A stretch of DNA of 64,000 nucleotides from the NCBI GenBank assembly GCA_012845835.1, contig JABAKD010000027.1, positions 1,162,001 to 1,226,000 of the forward strand. The letters are read 5' to 3'. Made by a program: the position numbers and the translations under genes. The notes beneath the pieces are model-generated. The model saw nothing but the letters and a program-made list of their open reading frames with translations, did not search any database and was not told the origin of the DNA. Shown here piece by piece: positions 12,495 through 24,400 of this stretch. Within the stretch, counting starts at the first letter, position 1. The number at the start of each line of letters is the position of its first letter. The DNA is from Undaria pinnatifida (lineage: Eukaryota; Sar; Phaeophyceae; Laminariales; Alariaceae).

Positions 12495-15400
12495 CCCTTT
12501 ACGTCATGATACGAGTTGCGAGGGCTCTCTGCTCATTACAGTATGATACCTTGTAGCGTTCTTGGACAGTTGCGACTATTAATACTGCTGTAATGCTTTT
12601 CATACATACCTGGTACCTGGTTAGTACGGACTCTGGCTGGCGCAAACCAGTGCACAACAATCTACTGAATGTATTTGCACCCATCATACTGGTTTACGTC
12701 TAGTTTGTTTGTTTTTTCCCCATCCTATTTATTATCCTTGCACTGCTCTTCTCGCGCTCCCTCTCAGTAGTAACTCAGATCCGGGGTTACATGTTTTTAG
12801 TAATGCATCCAATACTCGTACACGTACTGGTTTAGTATCCAGCTTACTTGGTTCTTTGTTCCTAGAGTGCGGCAACGCAGCCATAAATTTCTTGCAGCAG
12901 TTTCAGTGTCGTGTCGAATACTATTACTCTGTACTCTACCGTGTATTGCGTGTTGCCGCGGTTGTCATCCCTCCTTATCCTTGGCATTGGCTTGGTTCAT
13001 ACCATACCATACCATACCAGGTATGAGTAGTCCCTCGTTTTCAGACATGTAATACCAGTGTTTTATGGTAGCTGCTTTCTGCGTTCGATTTTCTGCTCTC
13101 TGGCACCAAGCTTTCCCCTCTTTTTTTCCCCGTATTTCCCCCCCGTTTTTGTTTCCCACTGCTCCGCGACGAGCAGAGCCTCTTGCTAATGTGTCTGGTC
13201 AAGCTGACGCGCCCTGAGACGGTTGGGTTTGTTTGATGTCTGTGGCTGTTGTGCTGGCCCGGGGTGCACCTATCGCGCTTCCTTGTGCTATCTGAAGCAC
13301 CTATCAAGACTGAAAACGAGGCCCTTTGTCCCCTCTAAGAATGCCGCCTCTATTTACAACGGCAGTGTTTGTAGTAGTGTAGTAGAGCCTTAGCTTTCCA
13401 CCACGTCTTCTTGACCACGTCCTTGGCATGCTGCTAGATAACTATGTGCTACTTGTGGGCGCTGAGGTGGCCTCCTGCGCTGTTGCTGGTTCCATGCCTG
13501 GTTCTCCGTATATGTGCCGCAAGAAGCGGTTTCCACAAATGCTGTTGGCGGTAAAAACGAAAAAACGATCCCCGCGTGATGAATTTCTTGCCGGAAAACA
13601 GAAAAGGGAGAGAGGAGCGGAGAGGTTCAGGTACCTGGGACGCGTAACTACTGACATACCGGCACGGAGCAGTGCCCGTGCTTCAGTACGAGGAGTGTTG
13701 CCATACGATCACTCTCCTACTCTTTCCTGCGTATTCGTATGACTATGATATCAAAAGCAATACAAGCATCTTGTACGTCGTATCTATCTGGTACTACCAG
13801 TAGAGGGGAGTACAATATTGAGTAACTGCAGGGCTGGGTACTGACTGGCACAGCCAGTACGATATCTACTGGCTGTTGAGCCAGTATGCCAGATCCGTAC
13901 TGGCTGTTCAGCCAGTATGCCAGATCCCCCCAGTACACTGCTGTTGCGGCGAACTCGACCATCGGCTTACCCCGGCTGTTTAGATGGCCTCGCCGGATGC
14001 ACCCTGGAGGCGTGGAAGCGATGAACATTGTTGTAAATTGCAGTGTTCGCTATACTTCCTGTTCCGCCTAAAATCCGTTAAATTCGCAATTTCATTTGTA
14101 TCACTCTTCATATGCTTCCTATTCATGAAGAAACCGCTAAACACGTAACTACACCTCTTCACTGGTTTTCCTTTTTCCACTTGTGTGGTTGTTTCGGATG
14201 AATTTTTTGGTGGGAGTACGTTACGTTCCACGTGCTTAACTTCCACTGGTGCTTTCAGCCAGTTCAAGTACAAGTATTCAGGCAGCATATTTGTAAATGC
14301 CGTTTTGTTGGAGTACGTGGTACATACTGCGGCATTATCCGTCCCTGCTTATTTGGCACCCCTTTGCTGGCATTGGCGTCAACGTCGACACGAATGTCAA
14401 GATCAATGGCAAGATCGACGTCAAGATCAACGTGAAGATCAACGTCTAGATCCATGCCAACGTCACACGTCACACGTCACACGTCACCGTTGCAAACATC
14501 AAGCCCGCGCTTTCTGGCCCCTTCTTCGGTAATGATTTTGGGTGTACGTTTTCCCTTTTGCTAAATATAGTAATGACACTTTTGGCACCCGTACATGGCT
14601 ACGAAAAAATGACCCGATTGGAATGTTTTCAAGCGTCTCCGAGGACCTTGGGCGCGCAGCAGTACTATGAATAGTTGGATCATGATGCACCCGTCCGGCG
14701 TTAGAGTGTTTGCATTTTGTTGTTTGTTGTACTTCGGACTCCACTTTTATCATCGTGGCGAACTAGTTTTAATACTAGTATTAATACTATTACTACTAGT
14801 ATTGATGATGGTATTGATGATGGTATTGATGATAGTATTGATGATAGTATTGATAATAGTATTGATAATAGTATTCATATAGTATTAGTACTATTATATA
14901 TTAATAATAGTTTTGATAATAGTACTATTACTATTGATAGTATTAATAATGCCAGTAGCCGATGCCGTAATCGTCAATTTTCGTCATGTTTTCCCTCTGA
15001 AGCCAACAAGGGGTTAATATCGTTCTGTAATGGTGTGTACCTATGTGTGGTTTCATTTTACCTTCACCCTTACTCCTTACTTCGCCCTTGAACTTTTTTT
15101 CGTCCCTACCTTTTCTTTTACCTGTACCTTTGCCTACTCCTTTATCTTCACCTCCACCTCCACCTGAGCTTCAAGAACTTCAACCTATCATATCGTTTTT
15201 CTTTTTCGTCTACCTTCACCTCTACTAACATTTACCCTTTCCTTTCCCTTCACCTTCACCTTCACCTTCACCTTGTTGCCTCTGATTTGACCGTTGCTTG
15301 TACCTTCTTGCCTCTACTTTCACCTTTACCTTTTCCTTTTCCTTAACCGTTTGCCTCTGCATGCCATACTTTTGCCTTTGTCTTGGCCTTTGCCTTTGCA

Positions 15401-18400
15401 TTTTCTTATTAATTTTCGCTCACCTTGTTTTTTCCCGTGTTTTGACCGTTGCCTTCGCTTTCGCCTTCGCCTTCGCCTTCGCCTTTGCTTTGTCTCTGCG
15501 ATTGTCTTTGCCGCTTGCAGGACCCGAATCGTATTCGACAAGACGTGCTGAATGTGTCTCGACACAGCAGGACACTCATCCCCAAGCGTGGAACCCTGAG
15601 TGAGTCAAACCTCTACACTAACACTACTGATAACACCATTAATAACACCATTAATAACACTATTAATAACACTAGAACTTGAAACACAAAACAAGGCTGT
15701 AATAGTGAACAGGCACGAATGGGTACTTGCTTCATGGTATACGATGTATAGTGTACCAGGTAGCGTGGCAATCAGTCAGCTGTTTTAATGTTATCATAGG
15801 CGACACCAATGACCTCTATTATTATATGAAAAATACTACTGTTATATTAACACAGCAAGTACGATCTGCAACGCCAGCGCTCATAGCCGAACAACGAGGT
15901 CGGCGCCGGCAGGGCGACCGACCCTCCCGGGGGAGGTCGGAGAGCACGCCCCCGAAGAAATCGCGACAAAATACAGTAGAGTAGTTCCTGCGACGAGCGG
16001 TGTGGGTCAAAACGCTGAGCGCCAGGCTAAGAAAAGAGATTTATAGATATATTTATAATATAGTATAGTATAGTATAGTATAGTAAAGTATGGTGCATGG
16101 TATATAGTATGGTATATAATATATCGTATGTATTGTTCTATACCGGTACTATTAAGGGTCAAGGAATCGGTCTTGTATTACCTGTTTCAAAGCCTCTGTT
16201 GATGCCTCTTTGTTGCCTCTTTTGGCATCTGTTTTGTTTCCTCTATGAATCTCCTTGTAGTTCCTCTTTCAATGCCTGTTTTATGTAATGCCTCTGTTAA
16301 TCCAGCTTTTTGCCTTTGTTGATCCCTCTTTCAATCGTACCTCGCTACCCCCGTGCCACCGCCGCTGCCGCTGCTTTCTCGCCCCTCGCGTTGTTGTTGT
16401 TGTTCTTGTTCTTGTTCTTGTTCTTGTTCTTGTTCTTGTTCTTGTTCTTGTTCTTGTTCTTGTTCTTGTTCTTGTTGTTGTTGTCGTCGTCGTTGTTGTT
16501 CACGGAATGTGTTGAATTGTTTGTTGGTGGCGGTCAGCTTTGAATACAGGACAGGATTGCGAGCTCATGATGCTGGAGGGAACGGTGCCGACGTTTTTCA
16601 GGGGAGCACAGTACCACACCCCCGTCGAGGTCAGAAACACACCGCTTATACACGTTCAGTAGCAGTATCTATATACCAGGTACTATTTATTGAGTGTGCT
16701 TTCTCATGGTCTTGCTAGTGCGCTTGATCTCGGTCTTGCTGTTGTTGCTCTTGCTCTTGCTCTTGCTTTTGCTCTTGTTCTTGCTCTCGTTTTTGCTCTT
16801 GCTCTTGCTCTTGCTCTCGTTTTTGCTCTTGCTCTTGCTCTTTCTCTTGCCTTTGCTCTTGCTCTTGCTCTTGCCTCGCTGTAGCTCTTGCTCATGCTCT
16901 TGCTCTTTTTGTTCTTGCTCTTTTTGTTGTTACTCTTTTTGTTCTTGCCCTTGCTCGTGTTCATATAATTTATCTTGTTCTTGCTCTCTTTTTCCCACGC
17001 TCCTGCTCTTGCCCTTGGCGTCGCTCTTTTTTTTTCTTTCTGTTAGATCTACATAACGCAGAACTACCCAATGTCGCCGCCAATGTGCTACATCCGGCCT
17101 ATAGCCGGTGAGGGCTTTTGCCGTATGCAACATGTCATACCTCTCGTGACCTTCGAGTAGACTCGGGAAGCTATTTGTTTTACGCGCATTTACTGGGCGC
17201 CCTGTTACCAGAGTTTTTCATGCGAGTAGGACGCGGCCACGACTCTGCGTACCTGGTATCTAATATTGCTTGTAAGATGACTGCCTGATGCTCATTATAC
17301 ATGAAACTCGATCCATTTATTTTGGGTTTCGGGGGCGGCGTACTGGTTTGTTGCTTGCCTTGAATCACTTGACCATAGCATTGACCACGTATCCCTTTCG
17401 AGACGGAGCCCGGCGCACTAGTTTGTTGCTTGCCTTAAGTCACTCGACCATACCGTTGACCACGCAACCATTTCGAGACGGAGCACCGTCCCTACTCCTA
17501 ATAGAGACAACTCCAACATTTGGGCGCTTTCTTCCATAAATGACATGGAAGTTTATTCGTACGAGTATCTTATTCGTACGAGCATCTTGTTCGTACGAGC
17601 ATCTTATTCGTACGAGCATCTTATTCGTACAACAATCTCATTCGTACGAGCATTTTATTCGTATCTTATTTGGGATATCAAGGGAGGGGGGAATCGCGAA
17701 CATGTATGACGATTGACGATGGCAGCATCGGCAACACCAAGCAGCACTGGCTTCAGGCGTTGCTGGGGGTAAATATTGCCTCCGAATTGCCACGTACGGA
17801 GATGTACAATGCGACGCGCGCCTCCTGGTTATGGTTGTACGATACTGCTGCACCCTCTTGCTTGACCAGTGCAAAATTAATGCCGCACATTCCGCTGTTT
17901 CGGTCTCTACGCTGCAGTGAAGATATCTACACTATAATCAAGATATAATCAACATATAATCAAGATATATTCAAGATATAATCAAGATATAATCAAGATA
18001 TAATCAAGATATAATCAAGATATAATCAAGATATAATCAAGATATAATCAAGATATAATCAAGACATAATCAAGATATAATCAAGATATAATCAAGATAT
18101 AATCAAGATATAACCAAGTCCCAAAAGGGTTAATGGGTTATTGGAACCTCTTCGGTATCATTTTCGCGCTCTGCGTGGAGAGGCTTGCTGAACTTTTATC
18201 TTGGTGGGGTGAGGCTGTTATCGATCTCATGCTTGAATCTCGCGCTAGCGTTGTGACGCTAGGCCTCCGGTGGCACGTCGCGCCCCCCTTTGTTCGTTTC
18301 CTCTCATGCCGGAAACACCCCCTTACTGTTGTCTAACCACCTATTTATACGTTTTGACCTAATTCGTTACCAGGGTACCTATTACCAGGTTCTTTCTCAC

Positions 18401-21400
18401 ATAAATACCCAGATAGTTACGTACCAGGTACATAGTAAATGGGATGGAACTGCAAAATGTATTCCATACTGTTTGAAAGTAGTGTTTTTCCCCAATAACG
18501 CTGGCGCGGTTCTAAAGGAGATACTCACCCACCTATCAGTATCTATGACTACCTTTAGTTACTGAAAACTTACGTAAATACCTACCAGTACCTGTGCGTA
18601 CCAGGGACCCGGTACACAGTACCTGGTATACAATTCCTGACAGATTAGTCTACCCGGTTTATTAGCACCTAAATGATTACCTATTTTTCGTACCCGGCAG
18701 GTATGGCTCTCAAAAAGGGTCACAAGCACGTAGACCAGAGCGGACTGGTTTATCTCCCGTACTTGCACGAGTGGTCGGCGAGGACTCACAACCTGGTACA
18801 GCTGTGCGCGCACATGTCGAGCGTTTTTGGGGCGGAACCCCCGGTAAGTTTAGGCCGGGCATATGCACGCTATGGTGTGTGCAGCGATACAACAAAAGAG
18901 AAGAGGGTCTCATAATTTTGTGCGCGTGTAGTATACGATGGTGCATGCTATGATACGCACAATATCTTGCATGTGCGATCCTGGCAGATAGACATAACCC
19001 GATGTTTCAATTTTTCGTCCGTTGACCCGTTCAGAACCCCATACCCCCTCCCTTCGTATACAAATATCAAGTAAGTTGTCCCCTAAAACAGGTTTCCTGT
19101 TGGAAAGTCGTTGTGAAGGCGTTAACCTAGGATCACCCCGCTTTGCTTGGTGTGGAGGATGCTGTACTGTAGTTGTAATTTGCGTTTGTAATTTTTTCCC
19201 TCTGCGGTCCCGAAAGGGTTGAGACGAAGCCGCCGACCAGTCGTCGCCAGGGTGCTGGAACGCGGAAAACATAGTAGTACCGCTGAAGTCCTTACATTTA
19301 GTGCGTAGGATTGGCATCCTACGTTTTCAGCACGTCGTGTCAACAGCTACGTGCGCATATGTCGAGCGTTTTTTTGGACGTTTTTTTTGGGCGAAACACC
19401 TGGTACGTTTGGGCCGGGCTCGCGACAAACGCGCCGAGCTGTCGCGACAAGGGTTTCGAAACGTGGCAACAATAATGCCAGGTAGTGCTCTACTCATTAT
19501 CCTCCACCCTCCCCGTCCTTTCGCCCCTCCTTCCCCTCCCCCCTCCAGCTCTTCGCCTCCACTCCGCAAACCACAGCTACCCCAACCCCTACGAGCTATC
19601 GCACCACCCCAACCCCGTCACCAGCTATGCCCAACCCGGCGAGGTCATCAGGAGGGTACCCATACTCCACGTACGGAGACCCTCAAAGTGCGGGGCAGCA
19701 TACTTCGCCGAATTTGCATTCTCAGACGCCGGGTCCGATGCAGCAGATGCAGCCTAAGCCTGCCCTGCCCCCCAGGCCCTCCCCGGAGCAAGTACGAGAA
19801 GAGAAGGAGAAGGCCTTGACCTTGAAGCTTCAGGTGCGCGTTCGCTTAGGGGGGTTACTTGTTATTCCCATTTCTTGGCGGGGGTAATTGCGAAAATGAA
19901 CAGTGAGTGGGAGTACGTGAATGACTATGGGCATGCCTGTAACGTGTTTTTTTCTGCCGGGTAAGGTCTGTGGTGATTGCAGGGTGGAAGCAGTTTATGT
20001 ATTTGTATAGATTCCTCTTGCTTCACATCGTCCTCTTGCTTCACATCGTCTTTTCGCTTCACACCGTCCTCTTGCTTCACATGGTACCACGATAGGGTTA
20101 GGGTTAGGGTTAGGGTTAGGGCCACGGTTACTTTAGACTGGAAGAAAGCCTAGGCCCCTCCCCGCAGCACGAACGAGAAGAGAACACCTTGGCCTCCAAG
20201 CTGCAGGTGCGAGTTCGGTCTGGGTAGCAGCAGTGTTATTTTTTTTGGTGTAATTTTCTGACTGTTGTAGCTTAGTGTGGTGTATTTTGGTGTATGTAGT
20301 GTGGTGTGCCCTATTAATAGATGTCCGATCGGAGGTGGTTGTGGTTAAGCGGCAAAGCTGAAACGACGGATGCCGCGTGACGTCGCCTACTTTCAACTCG
20401 AACATGACCTTCAGTGTACCAACCGAAAACAATAGCTTGGGATCGCCAACTGAAATTTTATTTCCCTATGCAACCCTCATTCTCTGTCCTCGCATTCCCC
20501 TTTCTTCACTCGTCCCCTCCTACCCCCCCCATCCCATCCCGCTCCGCTCCCGTGCCCCCTCGCGCATCCCCCCCTTCCCTTACCGTCTCTCTCCCCTCCC
20601 TCACTTATGCTCTCTCTTTCCCTGTACAATTCCCTCCATCCCTCCTTACGTTGTGCTTGGTACGTATTCCTCTTTCGCTGCCATTGTCACTGTCAGAGTG
20701 AGCTTCAGGCGACGTACAACCTTGTCAGGTCAGAGATGGATTCGGCCTTTGAAACCCAGGCCGACCTGGAGGATCACCAACAAAAGGTAAGGGATTTTCT
20801 CACCGAACCGAACCAAAAATACGTTGTTCCTTCCACCTTCATATTCCTTCATATATGCAATCGTTTGGGTTGGGTTGGGTTGGGTTGGGTTGGGTTGGGT
20901 TGGGTTGGGTTGGGTTGGGTTGGGTTGGGTTGGGTTGGGTTGGGTTGGGTTGGGTTGGGTTGGGTTGGGTTGGGTTGGGTTGGGTTGGGTTGGGTTGGGT
21001 TGGGTTGGGTTGGAGGGTCACACCGGCAGATAGCTAGCGGTTTTCTCACAGAAGCAAGCACGATGGTCTTTGGAGGTTGCTCGTATGATTGCTTTGATTG
21101 CTTCGATGGTTAGGTGACCCTAATGGGACATGATTAAAGTATACCAGGTCCTTAGTATGGAGCAAAATCACGGGAAGTGCGATGTTGTCAACCGTCTAGT
21201 AACAATGTATTACGGTAGTCTATAAATAGTTTCCTTCGTGGTTATTCTCCTCGCCCTGGCCCTACTGCATTGCTGCTGTTGCGTTGTCGTTGCGTCATCA
21301 ATCACCAAGCTGTTTTGTGTTGTTAAATTTGTCCGTTTCATCAATGTCGATGTGGTTTATGCTATGCCGTTCTTGTCCGTGCGGTTGATGCGATCACAAT

Positions 21401-24400
21401 GTTGTCCGTGCCGGTAACTTGAAGGTTTTTAGTGTCATCAAAATGTCGTCCGTGCCGCGTTTGTGTTCTCGTATCGTCTGTGTGTTCGTATGGTGTGTGC
21501 TGTTGTGGTTTAGGTGGAGGAGGACGTGGAAGAGCTGTCACGCCGAAAGAAGGAGCTCGAGCGTCTTGTTGAGGTGAGAGGAACCAAACATATAAATAAC
21601 TCCAACCATAGAAGAGGAGATAGTAAAGGACATGGTAAGATAACGTATGGTAAAACAGGGCATATAACAAAGGCAAGCGAAGATATAATCATCACGAAAA
21701 AGATGCGGCGAGGTACGGTAAACTAGGAGAAGAGAGGACGATAGAAGATAAGGGAAGGGGAGATAAGAGACGAGAGGACGAGAAATACAGAATATAGGAT
21801 AATGTGTGGTCATATACGGCAAGGAAAAGTAAGGCAAGGTAAGGTAAGGTAAAGGTACGCAAACAGAGAACGAGAAGAGAGCGCAGAGGGTACGGTATGG
21901 TCAGGTATGGTTGAATAAGAGAGGATAGAGTACGGCGAGGTACGGTATGGTGAGAGAAGGTACATCATAAAAGAGCGAGAAAATAAGCGAAGAGAAGAGA
22001 AAAGCAGAGCAGAGAGGAGACGAGAACAGAAGAGAAGCGAGGATGTACCCTTTTTTTTGTCGGTTTGGTCCGCTATTCGTGGGGCCCTTCTGTTTATCGA
22101 GTTTGACTGTTTTTTGTGATACGTCGGTTTCGTCATCTGCTCGTGTGGTGCCTCTCGCGTTGCTTCCCTCCATCCCTTATTGTTTTGTTTGTCGTTCTGT
22201 GCATTTGGTAGGTGGCCAAGGAGCGTCGGGCTGAGCTTGACGCGTACCTTCTGGAAAGAGAGAACGAGGGGGAACCGTCCGTGGACGACTTAATCGAACC
22301 CAAGGATGCCTTATCGCAGCAGTGAGTATCTAAAACGGTGGTATGTGTTATACGAAGAGTATATACTGGTATACTGCTGTCGTTATTTCCCACAGAGGTG
22401 CAGTCGTGATACATCGTTAGTGCGGTGTGTTGTAGTGCGGTGAAAAGCTGTGGTCACGACGTCGTCCTACGATAGAGTACCTATCGTATTTGACGTAAGA
22501 TAACACCCTTCCCTTAGATGCCACCCCACCTCAACGAATCACCCCCGGTGAAAATGAAATCAAACCTAGGTTCCCTTAGATGGCACCCCTTTTAGCCGGT
22601 ACGACTTTGAAACAACACAAGAAGTAATATCATCCCATCCGTGATCTTCTAGACACTTGACAATGTTAAGGTTCACTCATGACCAATTACGAAAAACAGG
22701 CGACCGGTGTGGTGTTTTACGCAGCTTGCAGAGATTATATCAATTGTAAATTTGTCGAACTCGCAGCTGACGTTGTTAGAATAGTTTTATCAAGTATCAC
22801 CCGGGTTTCACACGAAAATAGTGTCCGGTACCGCACGTCATGAGGAACAAGTACTGGTATAACCCCCGAGTATTTCGCTTTGAAGGCAAGTAGGGCTGTT
22901 GGCTAGCACCCACGGCATTATCGATGTCATCGCCGAAACCTGTATACTGTACTGTAAACCTTACCGGACAGCGGGAACGCCAAAGCTATTTCAGATCAAG
23001 TGATACTTGCAAACAATAGGGTAATGCTATGTACTCGTGTTTCTACCATCCGCTGGTTTTCGCCCCTCCTGGCTCTTTAGAATCAAGTGATGTGCAAACG
23101 TGACGCGTATTTCTACGCGATGTTATCACCCTCTTGCTATCCCCCCCCGGCCATTTTGCCTGAATGTGTAAAAAAAAGAAACAATTCGAGTTGTGGTATC
23201 ACCCCTCTTGTTATCTCCGCCCTGTGCTGCCTGTGTACCAAGTAGTACCCGTTATTTTGCTATCAACCCCCTCGGTATCACCCTCCCCACGAGAACCCCC
23301 CCCCGCCCGTGATGAATATATAACCCAAATACTAAAGGTCTCTTACCACCTAGGTTCCCCCTTAGATGCCACCCGGCCACGGGAAACACCCCGGGTGGTA
23401 AAAAAGGCAAAACGCGAAATAATTGTCACCCGGGGTGGTTCCCTACGTCAAATACGGTACCGCACTATCCCGGGATTGTTGGGGGTCCCACTTTAGTGCA
23501 GGTGTGTCATGCTGCTATTAATATTAATATGCACTGATGTATTCCCATTGCTTCCTACGGATAAGGATAGGGTTACGTAGGGTTTGGGTTAGGGTTTGTA
23601 CCAGATTTTTGGCATGTCCCGCGTTCTCTTTCCCGCCATTTGGCATATGCTTGAGGATAATCTGTCTTTCTCACCTCACACCACTGACTGACAAGCTAAG
23701 CTCTGCCAAAGTAGGCATGCAGCTGTAGTAGTGGGATTGTTGATCCGGTTTTCATCCGTGTCCCCGTTTTTGTTTTGTCTTTATTTTGTCAGGATGCTGG
23801 AGCTGGTCGCTGAAAACGCTGCGTTGGAAGATGCATTGTACTACTTAGATCAGGGCTTGACGGACGGAGTGATTACGGTGGATGTCTTCATGAAGGAAGT
23901 CAGGCGACTTGCGAGGAAACAGTTCGTAGCTAGGGCGACCATGAAAAAGGTCAGCCCATTGCTCTTGGGGGAAGAAGGATGCAGAGTGGGGGTTGTTGCG
24001 GTTTGGCGTTTTCGTCGTATTTTTCGTGGTTATCGTTATGGTTGTTGTCGTTAGCGTTAGCGTTAGCGTTAGCGTTAGCGTTAGCGTTAGCGTTCGCGTT
24101 AGCGTTCGCGTCAGCGTTAGCGTTCGCGTTAGCGTTAGCGTTGGTGTTAGCGTTAGCGTTGGTGTTAGCGTTAGCGTTGGTGTTAACGTTAGCGTTGCCG
24201 TCAAAGTTAGTGTTACATTTATCGTCAGCGGTGGCGTTAGCGTTGGTGTTAGCGTTAGCGTTGCCGTCAAAGTTAGTGTTACATTTATCGTCAGCGGTGG
24301 CGTTAGCGTTGGCATTGGCGTTAGGTCTAGCGTTAGCATCAGCGTTAGCGTTAGCCTTAAAGTTAGGGTTAGGGTTAGCGTTAGCGTTAGCGTTAACGTT

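Noticed and set aside
20824-21061. GWVGL and NPTQP repeat proteins
   Set aside because: Artefacts of the TTGGG pentamer array, which lacks stops on both strands.
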